DNA of 64,000 bases from Bacteroidota bacterium. Lineage in GTDB: Bacteria > Bacteroidota > JABWAT01. The stretch is taken from NCBI GenBank assembly GCA_020161835.1, contig JAIUNL010000002.1, forward strand, positions 248,001 through 312,000, given 5' to 3'. Of the stretch, positions 27,073-34,591 are shown piece after piece. The position numbers were made by a program, and so were the translations under genes. The notes below the pieces were generated by a model, which saw only the letters and a program-made list of their open reading frames with translations, did no database searches and was not told the origin of the DNA. Positions within the stretch are counted from its first letter, which is position 1, and every line of letters starts with the position of its first letter.

Positions 27073-28626
27073 TTAGAGTGGAATCAGTCCGTGTTTTTTC
27101 TGTGGACGGAGATCCCGTTTATTTCTCAGCGATTCCAGAGCAACTGAAATGTATGAGCGGGTGTTCTTCGGTTCGATGACAGCATCAACCATTCCTCTTG
27201 CAGCAGCCTGATAAGGTGTTGAGAATTTGGCTTTGTAATCTTCGATAAGTTCTTTGCGTTTTGCTTTCGGATCTTCAGCGGTTTTAAGTTCTGACCGATA
27301 AAGCACAGAAACAGCTCCTTCAGCACCCATTACAGCAATTTCTGCCGTTGGCCATGCAGCAACACGATCTGCACCGAGAGATTTTGCACTCATCGCCAGG
27401 TAAGCGCCACCGTATGCTTTTCTTACCACAATCGTAATTTTTGGAACGGTTGCAGCTGAAAGTGAAAAGAGCATTTTTGCGCCGTGACGAATAATTCCGC
27501 CAAACTCCTGCTCAACACCTGGCAAATAACCGGGAACGTCAACAAAAGCGATAATCGGAATGTTAAAGGCATTGCAGAATCTGATAAAACGGGCAGCTTT
27601 GTCTGATGCATCAATATCAATGGCACCAAACATTTCGCAGGGCTGATTGGCAAATACACCCACAACCTGTCCGTTCATCCGGGCAAAGCAGGTAATCATG
27701 TTTTTTGCATAGTGAGCATGGACTTCAAAAATACTGTCCTTGTCAAAAACACGGTTCAGAATTTCAAACATATCGTAAGAGTCACGGGAATCATCAGGAA
27801 CCACTTTATTCAGCGATTCATCTTCAATCATCAGCAAACCATCAGTTGGCATTGAAGGTGATTCTTCCATATTGTTGGAAGGAAGATAACTGAGCAGTTT
27901 CTGAACAATTTCCATGGCATCGGCATCATCACGTGCGATGAAGTGAACGTTTCCTGATTGTGAAGCCTGAGCATGTGCGCCACCAAGTTCTTCAGCAGAA
28001 ATCACTTCACCGGTTGCCTGTTTAATTACTTCAGGACCTGCGATGAACAACTGCCCTGTTCCCTGAACCATGACTATAAAATCCATCAGAGCGGGCGAAT
28101 AGGCAGCACCACCGGCACAAGGACCAGCAACAACGGCAATTTGCGGAACCACACCGGAAAGCAGTGTATTGTAATAAAAAATCCGGCCGTAACCTTTAAG
28201 GGAATCAACGCCTTCCTGGATTCTTGCTCCACCGGAATCATTGATTGAAACGTAAGGAGCACCTGCTTTCAGAGCCATATCCATCATTTCACAGATTTTC
28301 CAGGCGTGCATATCACCAACAGATCCGCCCATAACGGTAAAATCCTGGCTTGATGCATAAACAAGGCGGCCACCAATGGCACCTAAACCGGTAACAACAC
28401 CATCAGCAGGAATATCTTTATCCTGCAGACCAAACAGGGTTGCACGGTGTTCGGCAAAACGATACAATTCATCATAAAAACCGTTATCAAACATGAGGTG
28501 CAGGCGTTCATGAGCCGTCATTTTTCCGGCTTTATGCTGCGCTTCAAGGCGGTCTTTACCACCACCCAGCAGAACGTGCTGAGTTTTTTCCCGAAGGAGT
28601 TTTAGCTTATCATTTACAGTTTGCAT
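27073..28626 (-). CDS. mmdA: Methylmalonyl-CoA decarboxylase carboxyltransferase subunit, operon 2
   Basis: This 517-residue subunit transfers the carboxyl group of methylmalonyl-CoA to biotin, the first step of Na+-coupled decarboxylation to propionyl-CoA. It has [72 protein letters not shown] and [19 protein letters not shown], all intact. The substrate is supported by the methylmalonyl-CoA epimerase gene 25 bases upstream. In the reverse direction with ATP it could not work alone, since no biotin carboxylase gene is nearby. It is a paralogue of the operon 1 subunit. Confidence 0.93.
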   Translation of the reverse strand: MQTVNDKLKLLREKTQHVLLGGGKDRLEAQHKAGKMTAHERLHLMFDNGFYDELYRFAEHRATLFGLQDKDIPADGVVTGLGAIGGRLVYASSQDFTVMGGSVGDMHAWKICEMMDMALKAGAPYVSINDSGGARIQEGVDSLKGYGRIFYYNTLLSGVVPQIAVVAGPCAGGAAYSPALMDFIVMVQGTGQLFIAGPEVIKQATGEVISAEELGGAHAQASQSGNVHFIARDDADAMEIVQKLLSYLPSNNMEESPSMPTDGLLMIEDESLNKVVPDDSRDSYDMFEILNRVFDKDSIFEVHAHYAKNMITCFARMNGQVVGVFANQPCEMFGAIDIDASDKAARFIRFCNAFNIPIIAFVDVPGYLPGVEQEFGGIIRHGAKMLFSLSAATVPKITIVVRKAYGGAYLAMSAKSLGADRVAAWPTAEIAVMGAEGAVSVLYRSELKTAEDPKAKRKELIEDYKAKFSTPYQAAARGMVDAVIEPKNTRSYISVALESLRNKRDLRPQKKHGLIPL

Positions 28627-28651
28627 GTGACTTATTGACTTTCAGGTTGGA

Positions 28652-29062
28652 TTAATCTTTGGGTTTTTCACAAAGTTCTGTGAGAACACCAAATGTTGAT
28701 TTCGGATGAAGGAAAGCAATATTCAATCCTTCAGCCCCTTTTCTGGGTGCTTTGTCAATCAATTGTACACCCTTTGACTCGACCTCTGCAAGGCTGGAAG
28801 CAACACCATCAACAGCAAAAGCCATGTGATGAACGCCTTCACCCTTTTTCTCTATGAATTTGCCGACAGGACCTTCCGGGTCGGTCGATTCAAGCAATTC
28901 AATTTTTGTTTGTCCGACCATGAAAAAGGCAGTCTTCACCTTTTGGTCTTTTACTTCTTCAACGGCATAGCACTTCAGGCCGAGCACGTTTTCATAATAT
29001 TTTACGGTTTCATCGAGGTTTTTTACTGCAATCCCGATATGTTCAATATGGCTGATATTCAT
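28652..29062 (-). CDS. mce: Methylmalonyl-CoA epimerase
   Basis: This 136-residue cytoplasmic metalloenzyme of the glyoxalase/VOC fold interconverts the (R) and (S) forms of methylmalonyl-CoA. Metal ligands are in ISHIEHIGIAVKNLDETVKYYENVLG, ELLESTDPEGPVGKFIEKKGEGVHHMAFAV and FLHPKSTFGVLTELCE. The length equals the family norm. It leads operon 2 with GGAG before the ATG and a strong promoter about 95 bases upstream. It would link the mutase product to the decarboxylase, although the mutase itself is not in this window. Confidence 0.95.
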   Translation of the reverse strand: MNISHIEHIGIAVKNLDETVKYYENVLGLKCYAVEEVKDQKVKTAFFMVGQTKIELLESTDPEGPVGKFIEKKGEGVHHMAFAVDGVASSLAEVESKGVQLIDKAPRKGAEGLNIAFLHPKSTFGVLTELCEKPKD

Positions 29063-29419
29063 ACAGACAACTCCATTATTTTTTCTGTTTTTCCCTGAAG
29101 GTAATCTCGTTTATTTCAGGCAGAAATCTAAATATTCTGTGTTTTTTTAAGCATACAAAGGTACCGAACCCTGAAATATCACTCAATTTATTATCATGAG
29201 GATTTCATTATAAAATTGTCTTTTTCTCTCTTTATAAGTTTACAATTGAAACTCACTTAAACTAAAAGAGTGAAATTATTTTACAATCGGCTGTTATTCC
29301 TTTAATAATATCTGGTTATTGCCTTTTCATTGCCAATTTTAGCCAAAATCTAATGAGAACATTTCAGGTTTACCGTTATCTTTCCTAATGCATACAATTC
29401 AATCTCTTAATGATAAATC
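29063..29419. other. Divergent AT-rich intergenic region
   Basis: This region lies between the mce operon and the radical SAM gene. Apart from the mce promoter it is AT-rich without coding frames, palindromes or a leader like the one before operon 1. The rightward promoter is not clear; TATCTTTC at 29377-29384 is the best -7-like box and lacks a TTG partner. Confidence 0.5.
29156..29186 (-). promoter_or_regulatory. Predicted Bacteroidota-type promoter of the mce/mmdA operon
   Basis: On the minus strand TTG (29186-29184) and a perfect TACCTTTG box (29163-29156) are separated by 20 bases. The untranslated leader would be about 90 bases. Confidence 0.6.
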
Positions 29420-30685
29420 ATGTTAAAAGTTGCTTCGGTGATTCAACTGCTGAACCGGTTTAAAACAATCAGGTACCGGTTTGAACAGGTTCAACATACG
29501 GGTTTCTCTGAAAACCCGGGGGTTTTTGTAAATATTCCATTTTGTGAAAAAACCTGCTCCTTTTGCCCTGTCTATAAAACACACCCGACAGAAGGTCAGA
29601 TTGAACTTTTTTTGGTGCGTTTACTTAAAGAAATTGAACAAAGCCAGTATTCCGGAAAGGTTGACTGGGTTCATTTTTCAGGCGGATGCCCCAATCTTTT
29701 AACTTTAGAACAATTGTCTTCAGTTATAACGGCTTTGCGCAGGAAATTTAGTTTTTCTGTGTTGGGAATTGATCTGTTACCTGAAAAAACAGACAGTGAA
29801 TTTTTCTCACTACTCAAAAATCTGGGGTTTACCCATATCAATACCGGTATTCAATCCTTATCCTCTCAAATCAGATCTCTTTCAGCAATTCATGACTCAA
29901 CCCGGTTTCCGTTGCTAGATTTTATAAAAAATGCAAAAACATCCGGCATTTTTATAAATGCAGAACTCTTAACCGGCATACCAGGCACAAATGCAGATTC
30001 ACTACAGTTTGACCTGTTTCAGTTACTTTCAGTTATGCCAGATCAGATAACCGTTCAACCTTTTTTAAAATTAAAACCTGTCAGCCTGAACCCGGTCATA
30101 ACTGATAAAGAACAGAATGCCCTGATTGAATGGGCTGCCGACTTACTTACAGGTCATGGTTATCACCGATCAGGAATCTGGACTTTTTCACTTACTGATG
30201 ACTCTTATAACATACCCGTCAAACAGTTTTCATGCGATTTTGTCGGATTTGGTCCGTTCGCTTTCACAGTTTCTGAACATTTTTATTCTGTAAATCCGGC
30301 GTTGCCAATATATCTGGATCAAAGTGAAAACCGGGTTCTGGTTGCTGACCGGTCTGCGCATGATGCCGATTGGGGTAAATTTGTAAGTTCGGTTTATGAA
30401 CTTAAATTGCCACACGAACTTAGTTCTGATCCGATTCTGCATTTATTTACCTTCTGGCTCAAATCTTCAGGTCATGTGAAAAAGAAAATTTTCACAGCCA
30501 AAGGGATAAAAGTTGCTTACACCCTTGTCAAATCTGTCTTTGAATCCTTATCTCTTCCACTTGAAAACACTGAATTCATTATCAATCGGGAAGAGTATCT
30601 TGAAGCCCTTGAAAATGGGACTAAATTGAAAATTGAGTCTGAAACTTCTTATATTCACATCAACCCAGAACCGGAAAAACAATGA
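29420..30685 (+). CDS. HemW/HemN-like radical SAM protein
   Basis: This 421-residue radical SAM enzyme has the cluster motif CEKTCSFC (Cx3Cx2C) near residue 43, in FVNIPFCEKTCSFCPVYK. The order and spacing of motifs resemble HemW (NTGIQSLS, LLTGIPGTNADSL). The usual GGGTPS loop is replaced by SGGCPNLL and the C-terminal wing is divergent. Members bind heme or act as coproporphyrinogen-type or methyltransferase-like enzymes, and the exact reaction cannot be named. Its stop overlaps the start of the M49 peptidase gene by four bases (ATGA), an unusual partnership. Confidence 0.75.
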   Translation: MLKVASVIQLLNRFKTIRYRFEQVQHTGFSENPGVFVNIPFCEKTCSFCPVYKTHPTEGQIELFLVRLLKEIEQSQYSGKVDWVHFSGGCPNLLTLEQLSSVITALRRKFSFSVLGIDLLPEKTDSEFFSLLKNLGFTHINTGIQSLSSQIRSLSAIHDSTRFPLLDFIKNAKTSGIFINAELLTGIPGTNADSLQFDLFQLLSVMPDQITVQPFLKLKPVSLNPVITDKEQNALIEWAADLLTGHGYHRSGIWTFSLTDDSYNIPVKQFSCDFVGFGPFAFTVSEHFYSVNPALPIYLDQSENRVLVADRSAHDADWGKFVSSVYELKLPHELSSDPILHLFTFWLKSSGHVKKKIFTAKGIKVAYTLVKSVFESLSLPLENTEFIINREEYLEALENGTKLKIESETSYIHINPEPEKQ

Positions 30686-32727
30686 AATTTACAATTCTTA
30701 CTTTTTTAATTTGTGCCACTTTTTTCACACTGTCGTGCAACAAGGACAATATGACTCAAACTGAACCTTTTCAATATCAAACCGAGCAATTTGCTGATAT
30801 TAAAATTCTAAGATATCAGGTGCCGGGTTTTGAGGAATTAAGTCAGGAAAGAAAACTTCTGCTCTACTATCTTTACGAGGCTGCACTTTCTGGCCGTGAC
30901 ATCATGTATGATCAGAATTGCCGCTATAATCTTTCGGTAAGAAAAACTCTCGAAGAAATCATTAACGGTTATTCGGGAGATAAAGGAAGTGAATCGTGGT
31001 CACAATTTCTTGTTTATGCGAAAAGAGTCTGGTTTTCGAATGGCATTCACCATCATTACTCAAGTTCCAAATTTTTCCCGGAATGTGACCGTGACTATTT
31101 CAAATCACTGATTGCCCAGACTCCCGAAGGCAAATTCCCGTTTCACGGTGGTGAATCACTTGCCGATTTCTCTGAGCGGATTTCAGAAATCATTTACAAT
31201 CCGGCAGTTGCCCCCAAGAAAACCAATAAAGATTCTAAAACCGATATAATCAAAACGTCCTCAAATAATTTTTACGAGGGTGTTACTCAACAGGAAACTG
31301 AAGATTTTTACAATCGCCTGATTGACAGAAATGACACCACTCCAATTTCATACGGATTAAATTCAAAACTTATCAAAGAAGCCGGCATCATAAAAGAACG
31401 GCTCTATCGTTCGGGAGAAATGTATTCTTCAGCCATTGACCGAATTATTTTCTGGCTAGAAAAAGCTGAACCGGTTGCAGAAAATGAAAATCAGAAAGAA
31501 GTTATCTCCAAACTGATCAAATTTTACAAAACAGGGTCACTGGCCATGTTTGACGAGTATAACATTGCCTGGGTGAGAGATACCCAATCGCTTGTTGATT
31601 TTGTGAACGGTTTTATTGAAACCTATAATGACCCGATGGGAATGAGAGGATCTTTTGAATCAATGGTTTCTTTCAAAAATCTTGAAGCAAGCAAGCGTAT
31701 TGAAGCAATCAGCAATGAAGCCCAATGGTTTGAAGATAATTCGACAATCCCTGACAAGTATAAAAAGGCAAAAGTAACGGGCATTCAGGCACGGGTTATT
31801 ACCGTTGTTGTTGAATCTGGCGACGCTGCACCTTCAACCCCTATCGGTGTTAATTTACCCAATGCAAACTGGATTCGTAAACAGCACGGTTCAAAATCAG
31901 TGAATCTGGGAAATATTGTTGATGCGTATGATGAAGCAGGCAAAACCAGCGGTATGCTCGAAGAATTCTGTTCTGGACCAGAAGAAATTAACCTTGCAAA
32001 AACCCACGGAACACTCGGAAACAACCTGCACACAGACCTTCATGAAGTCATTGGTCATGCCTCAGGCCAGATAAAAGAGGGTGTTGGTACTCCCCGTGAA
32101 ACACTGAAAAACTATGCTTCAACTATTGAAGAAGCTCGTGCAGATCTGGTTGCTCTTTATTTTATTATGGATCCAAAACTCGTTTCATTGGGGGTTATGC
32201 CGTCAACTGATGTTGGTAAAACTGAATACAACAGTTTCATCAGAAACGGATTGATGACTCAGCTTGTAAGGCTTACCCCAGGTGAAAACATTGAAGAAGA
32301 TCACATGAGAAACCGGCAACTGATTGCTTTGTGGGCTTATGAGAACGGCCTGAAAGATCAGGTAATCGAAAAGAAAGTGCTTAACGGAAAAACTTATTTT
32401 GTCATCAATGACTATGAAAAACTCAGAGCTCTTTTTGGAAAATTATTAAACGAAATGCAACGTATCACATCAGAAGGTGATTATGCTGCTGCCCAAAATC
32501 TGGTAGAAACTTTTGGGGTAAAAGTAGACACTGTCATTCATAAAGAAGTTCTTGAAAGATATTCCAGGTTGAATATTGCTCCATATGCCGGATTTATTCA
32601 GCCGAAATTGGTTCCTGTTTATGACGGTGAAACAATCAGGGATGTTAAGATTGAATATCCATCTGATTTTAAAACTCAGATGCTGGATTATGCACGGGAT
32701 TATTCGTTTTTACCGGTACTTAATTAA
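30682..32727 (+). CDS. Dipeptidyl-peptidase III (M49), lipoprotein
   Basis: This 681-residue zinc peptidase removes dipeptides from peptide N-termini. The M49 motif HExxGH is present as HEVIGH with the first His at about residue 454, and the third ligand region is EEARADLVALYF at about 483-494. A lipobox (TFFTLSCNKD) with cleavage before Cys19 predicts an envelope lipoprotein, unlike the cytosolic eukaryotic enzyme. The length fits the family. It is translationally coupled to the radical SAM gene upstream and followed by a bidirectional terminator. Confidence 0.93.
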   Translation: MKFTILTFLICATFFTLSCNKDNMTQTEPFQYQTEQFADIKILRYQVPGFEELSQERKLLLYYLYEAALSGRDIMYDQNCRYNLSVRKTLEEIINGYSGDKGSESWSQFLVYAKRVWFSNGIHHHYSSSKFFPECDRDYFKSLIAQTPEGKFPFHGGESLADFSERISEIIYNPAVAPKKTNKDSKTDIIKTSSNNFYEGVTQQETEDFYNRLIDRNDTTPISYGLNSKLIKEAGIIKERLYRSGEMYSSAIDRIIFWLEKAEPVAENENQKEVISKLIKFYKTGSLAMFDEYNIAWVRDTQSLVDFVNGFIETYNDPMGMRGSFESMVSFKNLEASKRIEAISNEAQWFEDNSTIPDKYKKAKVTGIQARVITVVVESGDAAPSTPIGVNLPNANWIRKQHGSKSVNLGNIVDAYDEAGKTSGMLEEFCSGPEEINLAKTHGTLGNNLHTDLHEVIGHASGQIKEGVGTPRETLKNYASTIEEARADLVALYFIMDPKLVSLGVMPSTDVGKTEYNSFIRNGLMTQLVRLTPGENIEEDHMRNRQLIALWAYENGLKDQVIEKKVLNGKTYFVINDYEKLRALFGKLLNEMQRITSEGDYAAAQNLVETFGVKVDTVIHKEVLERYSRLNIAPYAGFIQPKLVPVYDGETIRDVKIEYPSDFKTQMLDYARDYSFLPVLN

Positions 32728-32737
32728 GTGAAGGTTT

Positions 32738-32765
32738 AACAGAGTCAGTGAAAACTGACTCTGTT
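32738..32765 (+). terminator. Bidirectional hairpin between the M49 peptidase and apaG
   Basis: AACAGAGTCAGT and ACTGACTCTGTT form a perfect 12-bp stem with loop GAAA between convergent genes. The T-runs are short. Confidence 0.7.
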
Positions 32766-32768
32766 GAT

Positions 32769-33161
32769 TTAAACTGAATCAGCGACGAGAACAAAACGTT
32801 CAATGGAAACGTTAAATTCTCTTCCTGCATGGGTTACAAACTGATAAGTGCCTTCCATTGTGCCCCAATTTGTATCTAGCGGACAAAAACTGGTGTATTC
32901 AAATTGTTCGCCGGGCTGAATGACCGGCGTTTTTCCGACCACACCCGGGCCAACAACTTCTTCACGTTCACCTTCTGAATTAATAATGATCCAGTGCCTT
33001 GAAAGAAGCTGAACCGGTTCAGGATTTTCATTTGAAATCAATATCCGGTATGAAAAAAAGTATTTGTCTTCTTCAGGCCGTGAATTTTCAGGAATATATT
33101 CAGGAAAAGTCTTAACCCTAACCCCTGAAGTTACTTTTTCTGATGTGACACATTTTGACAT
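32769..33161 (-). CDS. apaG: ApaG domain protein
   Basis: This 130-residue protein is a single ApaG (DUF525) beta-sandwich. It has YFFSYRILISNENPEPVQLLSRHWIIINSEGEREEVVGPGVVGKTPVIQPGE followed by YTSFCPLDTNWGTMEGTYQFV, which is nearly the family consensus. ApaG is linked to diadenosine tetraphosphate and Co2+/Mg2+ phenotypes, but its biochemical role is not settled. The ATG at 33161 with AAAGGG just upstream is preferred over a GTG six bases earlier. It stands alone. Confidence 0.93.
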   Translation of the reverse strand: MSKCVTSEKVTSGVRVKTFPEYIPENSRPEEDKYFFSYRILISNENPEPVQLLSRHWIIINSEGEREEVVGPGVVGKTPVIQPGEQFEYTSFCPLDTNWGTMEGTYQFVTHAGREFNVSIERFVLVADSV

Positions 33162-33470
33162 AAACACCCTTTAATTTTCAATCTTAACAAAAATTGTAAT
33201 TAAAAAAATTCCATTCAAGCCGATTCAAGCCATCAATTTCAATTTTAAATCACTTTTTTCTGACTTTCAGAAACTTGCAACCATTCAGGATTGCATAACC
33301 AACTTTTTTTTAATAGATTTATACATTGATAAGAACATTTGTAAATATCTTACTGAAATATCAAAATCATCTGGATAAAAACAGATCAAATTAAGAATTA
33401 AATATACATTTACCCCTTAATTTCTCTGTATTTAATCTGGGCATCATTAAAAACCAAGCAGGTACTTTTC
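33162..33470. other. AT-rich intergenic region
   Basis: This region lies between divergent apaG and the receiver gene. It is strongly AT-rich, with no frames, repeats or clear hairpins. It should hold both promoters, but none matches the TTG-N20-TAnnTTTG pattern well. Confidence 0.5.
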
Positions 33471-33836
33471 GTGGGTCACAAAATTCTGATAGTCGATGAT
33501 GAAGAGATGATTCGTGATCTCCTGATGGACATCATGGATACTCTCGATCTTCAGAATGTGGCTGTATCAAACGGACTCATTGCTCTGGAAACCATGGCTT
33601 CTGATCCTGAAATCGGATTGGTTATTCTGGATATGAATATGCCGGTCATGGATGGACGGGATTGCTACCATCAGCTTAGAATTACTTACCCCACTCTCAG
33701 AATCATTCTTAGTTCGGGTATGGATCAGGACGAAACTGAACGCCAGTTCAAACCCGATCCCAATCTGTTCTTTATTCAAAAACCCTATTCTCTGGCAAAA
33801 ATATCTGAAATGATCAGATCAGTGCTGGGTATTTAA
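33471..33836 (+). CDS. Stand-alone response-regulator receiver protein
   Basis: This 121-residue protein is a single REC domain with no output domain. The acidic pair is D9-D10 (ILIVDDEE), the phosphoacceptor is D54 in LVILDMNMPVMDG, and the conserved Lys lies in FFIQKPYS. The start is a GTG, because the first ATG would delete the acidic pocket; AGCAGGT lies about 9 bases before it. Such proteins relay phosphate or act allosterically on other proteins. Its last 18 bases overlap the convergent Nudix gene. No kinase gene is adjacent, and the propeller kinase 9 kb away is an untested candidate. Confidence 0.9.
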   Translation: MGHKILIVDDEEMIRDLLMDIMDTLDLQNVAVSNGLIALETMASDPEIGLVILDMNMPVMDGRDCYHQLRITYPTLRIILSSGMDQDETERQFKPDPNLFFIQKPYSLAKISEMIRSVLGI

Positions 33837-34481
33837 TACTGCCAAAAACTCTTCCATGGTTGTTGGACTGACTGGAACCTTTTCAAATCTTTCTCTGCCA
33901 TATAAAACTTCAACAAGCTCAGCAATTACTTCTGCAGACATCCCCCAGATTATTTCATTGTCATAATGCCAGAAATGCATCAATTTGATAAATTTCTGAC
34001 GTTCCCATCGTTCAATTCTTACCTTTTCAGGGTTTGCAAGCCAGTCTAACGGTACGGTAAAAACCCGTTCTATTTCCTGGTTTTTCAGGTGCAGAGTACC
34101 TTCATGAAGCTTTCTGATTATCCCAACATATGGCCGAACCAAAAAATCGGATATCGTAAGGCGATCATTAAGATGCCCCAGAATCGAAATATGTTCAGGA
34201 GCAATTTCAATTTCCTCATGAGTTTCACGTAAAGCCGTTTGCTCAAGCGTCTGATCTTCAGGATCCATCATTCCACCTGGAAACGCCACCTGACCTTTGT
34301 GCGTTTTTACTTCAAGAGTTCTGCGGGTGAGTAAAACATGAATCTGACCGCTGATTTCAACCAGTGGAAGCAATACGGCTGCTTCACGGAATCCATCAGG
34401 GGATTTGCCGATTTTATTTGCAGGATAAATGTTCAGTTTTTCAGAAATTTGCTGAAAAGTAAGGGGAGTAGTCGTTTTCAT
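33819..34481 (-). CDS. Nudix hydrolase, CoA pyrophosphatase-like
   Basis: This protein of about 220 residues hydrolyses a nucleoside diphosphate linked to another group. The Nudix box is GGMMDPEDQTLEQTALRETHEE, preceded by HKGQVAFPG, the pattern seen in CoA-pyrophosphatase (NudL/NUDT7) members. The C-terminal segment IIWGMSAEVIAELVEVL also fits that subgroup. The ATG at 34481 is preferred over a TTG at 34487. A promoter lies so close that the transcript may start at or next to the ATG. The 3' end overlaps the receiver gene by 18 bases. Confidence 0.85.
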   Translation of the reverse strand: MKTTTPLTFQQISEKLNIYPANKIGKSPDGFREAAVLLPLVEISGQIHVLLTRRTLEVKTHKGQVAFPGGMMDPEDQTLEQTALRETHEEIEIAPEHISILGHLNDRLTISDFLVRPYVGIIRKLHEGTLHLKNQEIERVFTVPLDWLANPEKVRIERWERQKFIKLMHFWHYDNEIIWGMSAEVIAELVEVLYGRERFEKVPVSPTTMEEFLAVLNTQH

Positions 34482-34484
34482 TTT

Positions 34485-34515
34485 CAAAAATACCAGTTTC
34501 CAATTTTAACCTCAA
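34485..34515 (-). promoter_or_regulatory. Predicted promoter of the Nudix gene (near-leaderless)
   Basis: On the minus strand TTG (34515-34513), a 20-base spacer and TATTTTTG (34492-34485) match the Bacteroidota pattern. The box ends only four bases before the start ATG. Confidence 0.5.
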
Positions 34516-34591
34516 TAAAAATGACTTTCAGACAGAGTTTGCAGGCGGGTTTTTATTGTTCAAACCACAGAAATTAATTAACTTACACTAT

